DNA of 64,000 nucleotides from Thalassobium sp. Lineage in GTDB: Bacteria; Pseudomonadota; Gammaproteobacteria; Pseudomonadales; Oceanobacteraceae. The stretch lies in the NCBI GenBank assembly GCA_002733205.1, contig NVUW01000002.1, positions 558,001 to 622,000 of the forward strand, given 5' to 3'. This document shows positions 44,414 to 53,151 of this stretch, one piece after another (within the stretch, counting starts at the first letter, position 1; each line of letters begins with the position of its first letter). The translations under genes were made by a program, and so were the position numbers. The notes under the pieces are model-generated. The model was given only the letters and a program-made list of their open reading frames with translations, did no database searches and was not told the origin of the DNA.

Positions 44414-45421
44414 ATGTCTGCATCCAACGATGATCTGCTGCGCCAGCAACGCAGCCCGAAAGTCACCGATTTTCTGTCCCGTGAAGAGATTCGCGCGCTG
44501 ACCCGGCGTTCCGACTGGCGCGGCGGCTGGGCGATTGCCTCCACCTGGCTGATCATCGCCGCCAGCTTTGCCCTGGCCGGCTGGGCTCTGCAGCAACCCT
44601 GGTATCTGTTATTGCCCGGCGTTCTGCTGGCGCTGATGGTTCTGGCCGGACGTCAGCTGGCGCTGGCCATTCTGGCCCATGAAGCGAGTCACAATACGCT
44701 GTTTAACAGCCGCTTCGGCAATAACCAGCTCAGCGACTGGTTGTGCGCGCGGCCGATCAGTCTGGATCTGTACCGTTACCGCAGCCATCACATGCGTCAT
44801 CACAGCTTTACCGGCGGTGACGGCGATCCGGATTTGTCGCTGGTACGTGGACTGCCGACCAGTAAAGTCTCAATGCTGCGTAAGTTTGCCCGTGATCTGA
44901 GTGGCCTGACCGGGTTGAAATATCTGGCCGGGGTCGCGCTGATGAATGCGGGCATGCTGCAGTGGACCGTCGCCAATGATGTGCAATGGTTGCCACGCGA
45001 AGGCCGCAGCCTGTTCAGCTATATGGCGGAATTTATGCGCAACAGTACGCCGTCACTGCTGGTGAATGCTCTGCTGTTTCTGCTGCTGTGGGGCGCAGGC
45101 TGGCCGCAGCTGTATCTGCTGTGGGTGGCAGCCTGGCTGATCCCTTATCCGCTGTTTATCCGTATCCGCGCGATGGCTGAGCACGCCATGACCGAGGGCA
45201 GTGATAACCCGCTGCGCAATACCCGCACAACCTGTGCCGGTTGGCTGGCACGCAGTTTTGTTGCACCGGTGCGGGTGAATTTTCATATCGAGCATCATCT
45301 GATGGCATCGGTACCCTACTACCGTTTACCGCAACTGCACGGTCTGCTGCGCCAGCGTGGTCTGGTGCAGAAGCCGCCGGGTTATGCGGATGTGATCCGT
45401 CTGGTGTCCTCAGCGGGTTAA
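44414..45421 (+). CDS. Fatty acid desaturase
   Basis: A 335-residue di-iron membrane desaturase. The three His boxes are HEASHNTLF near residue 90, HHMRHHSF near 120, and HIEHHLM near 295. Hydrophobic segments lie at about 35-75, 170-190 and 215-250, giving the usual four transmembrane helices. Members introduce cis double bonds into acyl chains of phospholipids or acyl-CoA. An in-frame GTG at 44402 is the alternative start; the ATG has a close GAGGG. It follows the PaaX-like regulator by 100 bases and may be its target, an inference from position alone. Confidence 0.88.
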   Translation: MSASNDDLLRQQRSPKVTDFLSREEIRALTRRSDWRGGWAIASTWLIIAASFALAGWALQQPWYLLLPGVLLALMVLAGRQLALAILAHEASHNTLFNSRFGNNQLSDWLCARPISLDLYRYRSHHMRHHSFTGGDGDPDLSLVRGLPTSKVSMLRKFARDLSGLTGLKYLAGVALMNAGMLQWTVANDVQWLPREGRSLFSYMAEFMRNSTPSLLVNALLFLLLWGAGWPQLYLLWVAAWLIPYPLFIRIRAMAEHAMTEGSDNPLRNTRTTCAGWLARSFVAPVRVNFHIEHHLMASVPYYRLPQLHGLLRQRGLVQKPPGYADVIRLVSSAG

Positions 45422-45441
45422 ACAGTGGGTAAATTCCGGGC

Positions 45442-45475
45442 AAAAAAAAGCCGCATTCAACGATGCGGCTTTTTT
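45442..45475. terminator. Bidirectional terminator between desaturase and cytochrome c5 genes
   Basis: GCCGCAT/ATGCGGC with a 6-base loop is flanked by eight A residues on one side and six T on the other, so it functions on both strands for the two convergent genes. Confidence 0.92.
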
Positions 45476-45488
45476 ATGTTCTGACGTA

Positions 45489-45890
45489 TTAACGTCCTGA
45501 CATGTACTTAATCGCGGCCAGGATTTCATCGTCGGAACAGTTTGCGCAGTTACCTTTAGGTGGCATTGCGTTCAGACCATTCAGTGCGTTTTTCAGAGTG
45601 GCATCCATCCCTTTCGCCAGACGCTCATCCCACGCCGCAGTGTCGCCTTTCTTTGGAGCACCCAGAACGCCCATGCTGTGACAGGCGGTACAGGCCGCAC
45701 CGAATACTTCTTCACCAGAACGTGGTTCTGCCGGTGCAACCGCCGCGCCGCCACATTCAGCGCCAACACATACCGTGCCGACTGGCTTGATGCGTTCAGC
45801 GATTTTGTCGTTCTGGGCGTCAGTTGCAGCGTGGGCTTGTGCCATCAGCAGAGTGGCAGCAGCCAGGATCAGTGCTTTCAGTTGTTTCAC
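45489..45890 (-). CDS. Cytochrome c5 family protein
   Basis: A 133-residue periplasmic monohaem cytochrome. The signal peptide MKQLKALILAAATLLMAQAHA is followed by CTACH (haem attachment Cys-x-x-Cys-His in ACTACHSMG near residue 67). Axial Met lies in NAMPPKGN near 110, and a C-terminal Cys pair (CANC) is typical of cytochrome c5, where it forms a disulfide. Electron donors and acceptors are not determined. The extra Cys pair (VCVGAEC) near residue 41 is unusual for a short c5. The gene is convergent with the desaturase and divergent from the transglycosylase. Confidence 0.9.
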   Translation of the reverse strand: MKQLKALILAAATLLMAQAHAATDAQNDKIAERIKPVGTVCVGAECGGAAVAPAEPRSGEEVFGAACTACHSMGVLGAPKKGDTAAWDERLAKGMDATLKNALNGLNAMPPKGNCANCSDDEILAAIKYMSGR

Positions 45891-46410
45891 GGAAGAGTCC
45901 TCTTATAGGGCCTGGTACGCAGAAGTAACAGTAACCCGGGGGTAATAAATTCTTCAGTCAAGGCGCGAACACTGTGGTTTCACGGCTTACCGTTATTGAA
46001 ATCGCGGGGATTATAGCGGCATTTTGTAGGGGTTTAAATTAAAACTCCGATTGCCTGACGGAAAAACGATCCAGCGCAAAAAACGGACTCAGCCGCAGAG
46101 TGTGGTCGCCACGCTTCGTTTGCCGTGGCTGATGCATACCCTTTAACCTGTCTGTTCTGCCCCTGGGCCTGATTGTTGAGTGTAGACAGGCTTTTGATTC
46201 GGGCCCGTTTTCCCCATTAACGTCGTCGTTCGTCATTCATTCAACCCGCTACCCATCTGCCCGGAGCGATGGGTGCGAAGCCCACAGGGTCAGGAATATG
46301 GGGGTTCCTGACAATACTGCTTCTCACTCCTTATTCTGGGAAAAACTGGCTCTCAGCAGGCCGATTCCATTAGTGTTAACAGGCCCTAAGAAAAGTGAAA
46401 GGAAGAATTG
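45891..46410. other. 520-bp intergenic region with two hairpins, no gene supported
   Basis: The divergent region between cytochrome c5 and the transglycosylase. Close to the transglycosylase lie ACCCATC/GATGGGT (46251-46274) and GTCAGGAA/TTCCTGAC (46289-46312). A 65-residue minus-strand frame at 46039-46236 has no recognisable features. The remainder holds the promoters of both genes, not resolved. Confidence 0.5.
46251..46312 (+). ncRNA. Candidate structured leader upstream of the transglycosylase
   Basis: Two perfect stem-loops (7-bp ACCCATC arm with 10-base loop; 8-bp GTCAGGAA arm with 8-base loop) are joined by GCGAAGCCCACAGG. They would sit about 100 bases before the gene start. It does not match any riboswitch I can recall, so the RNA call is speculative. 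Confidence 0.25.
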
Positions 46411-47523
46411 ATGAAACGCCGTGATCTGCTTGCCCTCAGTGTGTCTCTTTGTACCGGCCTGCTGCTGCCTGCGGGCGCGCGCGCCGAGACCGGGTTTGAG
46501 CGTTACCAGCGCCTGCAACGTGAAGGTGCCGCCTCCATTCAGCAGGAATGGATACAGTACCGTCAGGCGTATCTGACGGCGTATAAGGATTACCAGAACC
46601 GCCTCGGCCGGGTCTGGAGCCGTCCGGAGCTGTCCGATAAAAAAGTCTGGGTGGAATACGATAACCGCCTGCAGACCCGTCGGGTGGTGGACTTTGAGCA
46701 CAATGAAGTCCGCCTGTCGTTTACCGGTGACGATGCCGCGCGGCTGAGCGAAGCCCGCATCCGCGCCGAGTTCGAAAAAGTCGTGCAGGCCAGCATTCGC
46801 CAGTCTTATCAACAGGACCCATTGCTGAATAAAGTGGCGGGCAGCCAGCCGCCATCCAGTTCGCAGGGGGTCAGTGGTATTCGCCAGGCGGATATCGACG
46901 CCTTGCTGCGCCAGGCCAAACAACAGCAGCAGAACACCAGCAAAGGCAAGGTGATTACGGTCACCATCCCGCTACAGGCCAACGCTTTACCGGCGCGGGC
47001 GCACAGTTATCTGCCGTTGGTGCAGAGTGCCGCGACCAAGTGGCAGATTTCACCGGCGCTGGTGATGGCCATTATGCAGACCGAATCCGCGTTTAACCCG
47101 ATGGCGCAGAGCCATGTGCCGGCTTTTGGCCTGATGCAGATTGTGCCCGGCAGTGCCGGACGTGATGCCACCAAAAAGGTGTATGGCAAAGAGCGTCTGC
47201 TGAGCGGTGCCGAGCTGTTTAAGCCGCAGACCAATATCGAGCTGGGTTGTGCCTACCTGCACATTCTTGATCGCCAGTATCTGAATGCGGTGACAGACCC
47301 GCAGAGTCGCCTGTATTGCGTGATCGCCGCCTATAACACCGGGGCCGGTAATGTCGCCCGGGCGTTCAGTGGCAACACCTCGGTTAAAGATGCCGCGCGC
47401 CGCATTAATGCCATGAGTCCGAAGCAGGTCTATGCCCATCTGCGCACACAACTGAAGTATGAAGAAACGCGTAATTACGTACAGAAGGTTACCGCTGCGC
47501 TGGCGCAGTATCAGGGCCAGTAG
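46411..47523 (+). CDS. MltC-like lytic transglycosylase
   Basis: A 370-residue periplasmic murein-cleaving enzyme. The N-terminal region (about 30-200) resembles the DUF3393 domain of MltC. The C-terminal SLT domain (about 205-360) has the catalytic Glu225 in IMQTESAFNP, the GLMQIVPGSAGRD loop, and AAYNTGAGNV near 310. Unlike E. coli MltC it is not a lipoprotein: its leader MKRRDLLALS...GARAE is a Sec or possibly Tat signal peptide with a twin-Arg but no lipobox Cys. The start follows AAGGAAG; the TTG just before is less likely. The 3' end overlaps the convergent gene by 35 bases. Confidence 0.85.
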   Translation: MKRRDLLALSVSLCTGLLLPAGARAETGFERYQRLQREGAASIQQEWIQYRQAYLTAYKDYQNRLGRVWSRPELSDKKVWVEYDNRLQTRRVVDFEHNEVRLSFTGDDAARLSEARIRAEFEKVVQASIRQSYQQDPLLNKVAGSQPPSSSQGVSGIRQADIDALLRQAKQQQQNTSKGKVITVTIPLQANALPARAHSYLPLVQSAATKWQISPALVMAIMQTESAFNPMAQSHVPAFGLMQIVPGSAGRDATKKVYGKERLLSGAELFKPQTNIELGCAYLHILDRQYLNAVTDPQSRLYCVIAAYNTGAGNVARAFSGNTSVKDAARRINAMSPKQVYAHLRTQLKYEETRNYVQKVTAALAQYQGQ

Positions 47524-48271
47524 GTTGGCGCACCGGGCGCAGGTAGGCGTCGATAATCTGCTGCCAGCGACCACTGGCCCGCAGTTTTTTGAGGCCACGG
47601 TTAAAGTCATCACGCCATTGCTCGCGGGTAAAGGCCACCTGATAAGGCGTTGGCGGAAACAGCATAAAAAACTGTACCGCCGCTTTGACATCCACTTGCC
47701 GCTCCTGCTGGCGGTAATATTCAAAGATATTAATGTCCATCACAATGGTGTCGATACGGCCGCTGAATAACATGGCTACCTGAATATTCTGCTGGGCAAT
47801 TTCACGGTATTGAGGGTGTTGCTGTGCCATCTGCTGATAAGTCTGTGGCAGATAATGGCTGGCATTCTGAAAGGCAATCAGTGAGTAATTCAGCAGGTCG
47901 CTGAATTGCTGAATGGCCAGGTGGCGTTGCGCCAGTGCAATCACGCTATTGTGGTATTCAATGTGTTCGTCAGAAAAATACGCCGCCGTCAGCTCGGTGG
48001 CGGTAGACACGGTCATGGCGGCATCGGCGTTACCCTGACTCAGGCTTTCCGGAACGCGGGCAAAAGGCACATACAGTGGTTGCAGCTGATGGCCACCGAG
48101 TGCCAGTGCTTCGCGCACGATGTCCAGTTCCATTCCCCGGTTTTCAGCCGATATCACATACGGCGGCAGTGCCAGTCCGACCGCCATGCGGATGGTGTCG
48201 GCATGGCTGCAGAGTGTCGTGGCTAGCAACGGCAGCAGCAGTAACAGGCGGACAAGCAGAAATGGAGGCAC
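47489..48271 (-). CDS. Periplasmic solute-binding-protein (SBP_bac_3-like)
   Basis: A 260-residue exported protein of the family-3 solute-binding fold (amino-acid type): IRMAVGLALPPYVISAENRGMELDIVREAL opens the first lobe and FPPTPYQVAFTREQWRDDFNRGLKKL closes the second. No permease or ATPase gene is adjacent, so it may act in sensing or work with a transporter elsewhere. The start is uncertain: GTG 48271 begins the signal peptide (VPPFLLVRLLLLLPLL) but has no strong ribosome site, and the reading frame is open further upstream to 48424. Its last 35 bases are antisense to the transglycosylase gene. Confidence 0.7.
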   Translation of the reverse strand: MPPFLLVRLLLLLPLLATTLCSHADTIRMAVGLALPPYVISAENRGMELDIVREALALGGHQLQPLYVPFARVPESLSQGNADAAMTVSTATELTAAYFSDEHIEYHNSVIALAQRHLAIQQFSDLLNYSLIAFQNASHYLPQTYQQMAQQHPQYREIAQQNIQVAMLFSGRIDTIVMDINIFEYYRQQERQVDVKAAVQFFMLFPPTPYQVAFTREQWRDDFNRGLKKLRASGRWQQIIDAYLRPVRQPTGPDTAPAQR

Positions 48272-48336
48272 AGGTTTTTCCGCTGAACAGAATCTCCTGA
48301 CTATAGCCCAGGCAGGCCATAACGCCGGATTGCCCG

Positions 48337-48345
48337 TGTTACAAT
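48337..48345 (+). promoter_or_regulatory. Extended -10 promoter of rhlE with overlapping inverted repeat
   Basis: TG-t-TACAAT gives an extended -10 box 29 bases before the rhlE ATG. GCCCG/CGGGC (48332-48352) brackets the box, so a hairpin or operator may cover the promoter. Confidence 0.45.
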
Positions 48346-48374
48346 GCGGGCTTTTATGGCCTGAGAATCTGACC

Positions 48375-49610
48375 ATGGCATTCGCCGATCTGGGTATTAC
48401 CGAACCGCTTCTTTCCACCCTCACCAGCCTGGGGTATACGCAGCCAACGGCGGTGCAGCAGGGTGCTGTTCCGGCGGTGCTGGCCGGGCGCGATGTGCTG
48501 GCCGGAGCGCAGACCGGTACCGGTAAAACCGCCGCGTTTTTGTTGCCACAGATTCAGCGTCTGCTGGCGCAGGAACCCGCCCTAAGCAAACAGCCGCAGC
48601 TGTTGGTCATCGCGCCGACCCGTGAGTTGGCGCAACAGGTGGCCGACAGCAGTGTGCGTTACAGTCAGGGCACGCGTTTGCGCACCGGCGTGGCTTATGG
48701 CGGCGTCAGCCTGAAGGTGCAGATTGATGCGCTGGCGCAAGGGCTGGATATTCTGGTAGCAACGCCTGGGCGTCTGCTGGATTTGCTGCGTCAGGAAGCA
48801 CTGAGCTTGTCAGCGGTAAAAACCCTGGTACTGGACGAAGCCGACCGTATGCTCGATCTGGGGTTCAGTGATGAAATCGTCGCCATTCTGCGCGCGTTGC
48901 CAAAAGAGCGGCAGACGCTGTTTTTCTCCGCCACCTTTCCCAAAACGGTAAAAGATCTGGCGTACGGTATGCTCAACGATCCGCTGCTGGTGGAAGTGAC
49001 GCCACAGAACAGCACCGTCGATGCCATTCAGCAGACCCTGTATCAGCTGGATAAAGGTAAAAAAGCCGCCGCGCTGGCATTTATGATCGGCTCCGGCAAC
49101 TGGCAGCAGGTGCTGGTGTTTGTGCGTACCAAGCAAGGCGCCGACGCCCTGGTAAAAGAACTGGCCCTGGATGGCATTAAAGCCGATTCCTTGCACGGCG
49201 ATAAAAGTCAGGGTGCCCGTCAGCGGGCGCTGGACGATTTCCGCGAAGGCAAAATCCGCGCGTTAATTGCCACGGATGTAGCCGCGCGCGGCATTGATAT
49301 TGTTGCCCTCAGTCATGTGGTGAACTTCGAGCTGCCGTTTAATGCCGAAGACTACGTACACCGAATCGGCCGTACCGGGCGGGCAGGCAATGAAGGCCAT
49401 GCCATCAGCCTGGTGGCGCGGGATGAAGAGAATCTGCTGGCCGATATCGAAGCGCTGATCAAACGGCCGCTGCCGATGGTCTGGCTGACCGGGTTTGAAC
49501 CCAGCTTTAATGAAGGGCTGGAGCGCAGCGGCAATCCGCGCAAGCAGCGGGCAAAAGCCAAAGCCAAGGCTAAGGCGCAGGCCACTTATGGTATCCGCAA
49601 AAAGAAATAG
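48375..49610 (+). CDS. rhlE: DEAD-box ATP-dependent RNA helicase
   Basis: A 411-residue RNA helicase. The Q-motif is GYTQPTAVQQ, motif I AQTGTGKTAAF, motif Ia PTRELAQQ, motif II DEAD, motif III SAT, motif V DVAARGIDI and motif VI HRIGRTGRAG; all are present in order. RhlE is favoured by the MAFADLGI start and the C-terminal basic tail (KQRAKAKAKAKAQ). It unwinds RNA duplexes in ribosome assembly and RNA decay. A longer in-frame extension from 48120 is not coding, as it overlaps the divergent gene. Its promoter is shared with a divergent region. Confidence 0.92.
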   Translation: MAFADLGITEPLLSTLTSLGYTQPTAVQQGAVPAVLAGRDVLAGAQTGTGKTAAFLLPQIQRLLAQEPALSKQPQLLVIAPTRELAQQVADSSVRYSQGTRLRTGVAYGGVSLKVQIDALAQGLDILVATPGRLLDLLRQEALSLSAVKTLVLDEADRMLDLGFSDEIVAILRALPKERQTLFFSATFPKTVKDLAYGMLNDPLLVEVTPQNSTVDAIQQTLYQLDKGKKAAALAFMIGSGNWQQVLVFVRTKQGADALVKELALDGIKADSLHGDKSQGARQRALDDFREGKIRALIATDVAARGIDIVALSHVVNFELPFNAEDYVHRIGRTGRAGNEGHAISLVARDEENLLADIEALIKRPLPMVWLTGFEPSFNEGLERSGNPRKQRAKAKAKAKAQATYGIRKKK

Positions 49611-49627
49611 TGTGACGTATGACAGAG

Positions 49628-49652
49628 TGTCAGGCTTTGCATTGGCCTGACA
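49628..49652 (+). terminator. Hairpin downstream of rhlE
   Basis: TGTCAGGC and GCCTGACA (8 bp) pair around a 9-base loop 18 bases past the rhlE stop. There is no T-run; it probably protects the 3' end or marks weak termination. Confidence 0.4.
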
Positions 49653-49703
49653 GGCAGATAGAGTAACTGCCGTAATCAGAGTTCCTAACGAAGGATCGAT
49701 TGT

Positions 49704-49901
49704 ATGAAACTAATCCTGCTGGCAAAAAACACGCTGTTGGCGTTGCTGCTGTTAGCGCCGCTCAGTGCCTGCACGTTAAAGGTGGCTGCTCCGGATAAGC
49801 CCATCACCATTAATCTGAATGTGAAAATTGAACATGAAGTGCGGGTGAAGGTCGAGAAAGAGCTGGAAAACCTGTTTGAAGAAGAAGACGGACTGTTCTG
49901 A
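49704..49901 (+). CDS. ynbE: YnbE family lipoprotein
   Basis: A 65-residue lipoprotein with lipobox LSAC (PLSAC) and the family core PITINLNVKIEHEVRVKVEKE. In E. coli, YnbE forms an outer-membrane partner of the AsmA-like protein YdbH in an intermembrane phospholipid-transport path, with YdbL between. Here ydbL follows directly, but no ydbH lies upstream: the preceding gene is rhlE. GAAGGATCG precedes the ATG. The partner must be encoded elsewhere or be absent. Confidence 0.88.
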   Translation: MKLILLAKNTLLALLLLAPLSACTLKVAAPDKPITINLNVKIEHEVRVKVEKELENLFEEEDGLF

Positions 49902-49928
49902 GCCGAAACGACGGAGAAGGAATTACCC

Positions 49929-50249
49929 ATGAAAAGAATCGCATTATTAACCGCCGCTTTACTGGTCTCGCTCAGCTGCTGGGCACTGGATCTCGACGGG
50001 GCCAAGCAAATGGGGCTGGTCGGCGAACAGACCAACGGTTATTTAGGACTGGTTGCCAGCGGCAACAGCGACGCTGCAGCACTGGTGGTAGAGATCAATC
50101 AGCAGCGTAAAGCCAAATATCAGGAAATTGCCGCCAAGCAGAGCACCACGCTGGCCAATATCGAAAAAATCGCCGGTGACAAACTGACGAAAAAAGCCGC
50201 AGCCGCGGGCCAGTATTATCAGAATGCTTCCGGCAGCTGGTACAAATAA
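49929..50249 (+). CDS. ydbL: YdbL family protein (DUF1318)
   Basis: A 106-residue exported protein. A signal peptide (MKRIALLTAALLVSLSCWA) is followed by the DUF1318 core: KQMGLVGEQTNGYLGLVASGN and INQQRKAKYQEIA, ending in KKAAAAGQYY. In E. coli YdbL is the third protein of the YdbH-YnbE-YdbL system. It starts 27 bases after ynbE, with GGAGAAGG before its ATG, so they are cotranscribed. The role is inferred from that system. Confidence 0.88.
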   Translation: MKRIALLTAALLVSLSCWALDLDGAKQMGLVGEQTNGYLGLVASGNSDAAALVVEINQQRKAKYQEIAAKQSTTLANIEKIAGDKLTKKAAAAGQYYQNASGSWYK

Positions 50250-50263
50250 CACAAGGAATTTTT

Positions 50264-50860
50264 ATGTCTGTTTCAACCATCGTTATCCTCGTCGTTCTTG
50301 CCTTGCTGGTGGTGTATGCCATCAGCATCTACAACACACTGGTAACACTGAAAAACCGCTACGAAAACGGCTTTGCTCAGATCGAAGTGCAGCTTAAACG
50401 CCGCTACGATCTGATTCCTAATCTGGTCGAGACCGCCAAAGCGTATCTGAAGCACGAAAGCGGCACGCTGGAAGCGGTTGTTGCTGCGCGTAATACCGCC
50501 GCTGCAGGTTTAAAAGCCGCCGCCAGCAATCCCGGTTCTGCCGATGCGATGAAGCAACTGGCCGGTGCTGAAGGTGCTCTGGCCGGTGCGCTGGGTCGTC
50601 TGAATGTGGTGATGGAAGCCTACCCGGATCTGAAAGCCAATCAGAATATGATGCAGGTATCAGAAGAACTGACCAGCACTGAAAACAAAGTCGCGTTTGC
50701 CCGTCAGGCATTCAACGATGCGGTAACGGCGTATAACATTTATCGCCAGTCATTCCCGCCGGTGGTACTGGCCGCGAAGTTCGGTCATCCGAGCAATGCC
50801 ACGCTGCTTGAATTTGAAGACAGCGCACAGATTCAGAGCGCTCCGAAAGTCAGCTTCTGA
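50264..50860 (+). CDS. LemA family protein
   Basis: A 198-residue membrane protein. One N-terminal transmembrane helix (IVILVVLALLVVYAISIYN) is followed by the helical-bundle LemA domain with the conserved NRYENGFAQIEVQLKRRYDL, PNLVETAKAYLKHE, and late FNDAVTAYNIYRQSFP segments. LemA proteins are widespread, of unclear function, and commonly encoded next to membrane M48 proteases, as here. It starts 14 bases after the ydbL stop. Joint action with the protease is inferred from conserved pairing. Confidence 0.9.
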   Translation: MSVSTIVILVVLALLVVYAISIYNTLVTLKNRYENGFAQIEVQLKRRYDLIPNLVETAKAYLKHESGTLEAVVAARNTAAAGLKAAASNPGSADAMKQLAGAEGALAGALGRLNVVMEAYPDLKANQNMMQVSEELTSTENKVAFARQAFNDAVTAYNIYRQSFPPVVLAAKFGHPSNATLLEFEDSAQIQSAPKVSF

Positions 50861-50918
50861 AGTTAAGCGTCAGATATCAGCGCGCTGATATCTGACCTTG
50901 CCCTATCTGGAAATCATC

Positions 50919-52916
50919 ATGGATTTTTTTACCCATCAGGATCAGGCGCGTAAGCGTACCAGCCAGCTGGTATTGCTGTTTGCCGCTGCGGTTACCTGTC
51001 TGGTTGTGCTGCTGAATATACTGGTGGCGGCGCTGTTGTGGTTTACCGACAGCAAGCTGATCGGCACCTACAGCGATGTCACCGAACTGGCCTTCGACCC
51101 CTCGACCGGAATGCCGGTACAGCCCGGATTGTTTGATTATATGAATGTCGAACAGTGGCTGATTATTTCAGCAGCGGTGGTGGCCGTTGTTGTGATCGCC
51201 AGTCTGGTGAAATGGCTGATGCTGCGCGGCGGTGGCCGTCGCGTAGCCGAATCCCTTGGCGGGCGCTTATTGCTGCCCAACAGTAAAGATTTTTACGAAC
51301 GCCGCCTGCTCAATGTGGTGGAAGAAATGGCCATCGCCTCTGGCATGCCGGTACCGCCGGTGTATGTGCTGGAAGACGAAAGCATCAACGCCTTTGCCGC
51401 CGGATACCAGCCATCGGATGCCGTAATCGGTGTTACCCGTGGCTGCATGAAACAGCTCAGCCGCGATCAGTTACAGGGCGTGCTGGCGCATGAGTTCAGC
51501 CATATTTTTAACGGCGACATGCGTCTTAATATTCGTTTAATGGCGGTGCTGTTCGGGATTTTATTTATCGGCATTATCGGCCGCTTTTTGCTGGACTCGT
51601 CCTCGCGCAGCATGCGCTATCGCAGCAGCAACAGTAAAGACAACAGCGGTGCAGCCATGCTTGGCTTAGGTCTGGGGCTGGTGGTCATTGGCTATGGCGG
51701 CGTGTTTTTCGGCAATTTAATTAAGGCCGCCGTGTCGCGTCAGCGTGAGTTTCTGGCCGATGCTTCGGCGGTGCAGTTTACCCGTAACCCGGACAGCATA
51801 GGCGGCGCGTTAAAAGTGATCGGCTACGGTGCCGGTTCCGAAATCAGCAGCCCGGAACGGGAAGAAACCGCGCATCTGTTTTTTGGTCAGGCGCTGCCGT
51901 TCCGTGTTAGCTGGTTTGCCACTCACCCACCGTTGGAAGAGCGTATTCGCCGGGTTGAGCCGCGTTGGGATGGCCGCTATCAGCCGCCACAAAGCCGTGA
52001 TGCCGCCGAGCATGAAGCGCCGGATGCTGCCGCGCAAAGTACGGCGGGTACGGGAGCTTCCGGCCTCAGTCATGAAACCCTGGCCAGGGGGCTCGCCGCC
52101 GGAATGGCAGGCGTCAGCATGGCCCACAGTGGCGATAACGCCGCGCAATCTGCCACTCCTGAACCTGCAGCAACGGTTGCGGAAAGTGAACAGAGTCTGC
52201 CACGCCTGCAGGATGCCGCACGCGATGCCTACAGCGCCCGTGCTCTGGTGTTTGCGCTGCTGATGGCCGAGCCTTCACGCTTTGTGCACGAGCAGCAGCT
52301 GGAAATGATCCGCAGCCAGCAAGGCATGGATTTTTACAAGCAAACGCTGCGTATTCTGCCGCTGCTTAATGGCCTGAATCCGGCCGAACGCCTGCCGCTG
52401 GTCGAGTTGTCGATGCCGGCACTGAAGCAACTGTCGGCTAATCAATATCAGGATTTCCGCCAGACGCTGGTGCAACTGGCCAAAGCCGATGGTGAGATCG
52501 ATATCTTTGAATGGTGCCTGTACCGCCTGGTGCTGCAATACCTGAATCCGCAGTTTGAACCGGTACAGCCCATCGCGGCCAAACACGCCAAGGCCGATGC
52601 GCTGAGCAATGAATTGGCGGTGGTACTGTCGACGCTGGCGCACTTTGGTCATGACACCGCCGAGGCTGCGGCTGAGGCATTTAACGCTGCGGTCAGCGCC
52701 GCCGGTTTTAATGGCCTGAGTATGCAGCCGCGCAGCACCAGCTTAAAACCGCTGAATCAGGCATTGGCCAAACTGACCGAAGCCTATCCGCATATTAAAG
52801 GCCGGTTGGTGAAAGCCATGCAGGTATGCATTAACAGCGATGGCCAGCAGCGTCCGGTCGAGCTGGATCTGGTACGTACCATGGCGGCTATTCTGGAAGT
52901 GCCGGTTGTGCTGTAG
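50919..52916 (+). CDS. M48 family membrane metalloprotease with long C-terminal extension
   Basis: A 665-residue inner-membrane zinc protease of the HtpX/Oma1-like type. Two hydrophobic N-terminal segments are followed by the zinc motif HEFSH at about 191-195. Two further membrane segments around 210-270 come next, and the third zinc ligand Glu is in REFLADASA near 280. The region after about 340 is an extra domain: Ala-rich linker, then a helical region with FVHEQQLEMIRSQQG and DGEIDIFEWCLYRL near 540, resembling a TerB-like fold. ATG 50919 is preferred over a TTG seven codons upstream. With lemA it forms the usual pair; substrates are unknown. Confidence 0.85.
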   Translation: MDFFTHQDQARKRTSQLVLLFAAAVTCLVVLLNILVAALLWFTDSKLIGTYSDVTELAFDPSTGMPVQPGLFDYMNVEQWLIISAAVVAVVVIASLVKWLMLRGGGRRVAESLGGRLLLPNSKDFYERRLLNVVEEMAIASGMPVPPVYVLEDESINAFAAGYQPSDAVIGVTRGCMKQLSRDQLQGVLAHEFSHIFNGDMRLNIRLMAVLFGILFIGIIGRFLLDSSSRSMRYRSSNSKDNSGAAMLGLGLGLVVIGYGGVFFGNLIKAAVSRQREFLADASAVQFTRNPDSIGGALKVIGYGAGSEISSPEREETAHLFFGQALPFRVSWFATHPPLEERIRRVEPRWDGRYQPPQSRDAAEHEAPDAAAQSTAGTGASGLSHETLARGLAAGMAGVSMAHSGDNAAQSATPEPAATVAESEQSLPRLQDAARDAYSARALVFALLMAEPSRFVHEQQLEMIRSQQGMDFYKQTLRILPLLNGLNPAERLPLVELSMPALKQLSANQYQDFRQTLVQLAKADGEIDIFEWCLYRLVLQYLNPQFEPVQPIAAKHAKADALSNELAVVLSTLAHFGHDTAEAAAEAFNAAVSAAGFNGLSMQPRSTSLKPLNQALAKLTEAYPHIKGRLVKAMQVCINSDGQQRPVELDLVRTMAAILEVPVVL

Positions 52917-52954
52917 GTGCAGAAGGTTTTCTCGTTCCTGTTTTTCGTTCCTAT

Positions 52955-53144
52955 CTCGTTCCTGCGCTCCGCGTGGGAACGCAACTGTGCTAGCAGTGAC
53001 TACCACGCAGAGCTTGGGAGCCAGATGATGCAGAGCGTGGAGTCAGATTTCTCGTTCCTACGCTCCGCGTGGGAATGCAACTGTGCCAGCAGGGACTACC
53101 ACGCAGAGCTTGGGAGTCAGATGATGCAGAGCGTGGAGTCAGAT
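52955..53144. repeat. Two-copy tandem repeat, 96-bp period
   Basis: Two nearly identical 94-base units (52955-53048 and 53051-53144) start with CTCGTTCCTNCGCTCCGCGT and end with GAGCGTGGAGTCAGAT, separated by TT. Each begins with a hairpin-forming CGTTCC...GGGAACG-type palindrome. The units differ by a few bases (for example GGGAACG versus GGGAATG), so duplication was recent but not last-generation. Confidence 0.85.
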
Positions 53145-53151
53145 GAGACCA

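Noticed and set aside
46039..46236. 65-residue minus-strand frame between cytochrome c5 and the transglycosylase
   Set aside because: No recognisable domain or ribosome site and it faces away from any operon; kept only as part of the intergenic description.
46251..46312. GEMM-type c-di-GMP riboswitch
   Set aside because: The conserved core and tetraloop receptor pattern of GEMM are not present, so it is reported only as a structured leader of unknown type.
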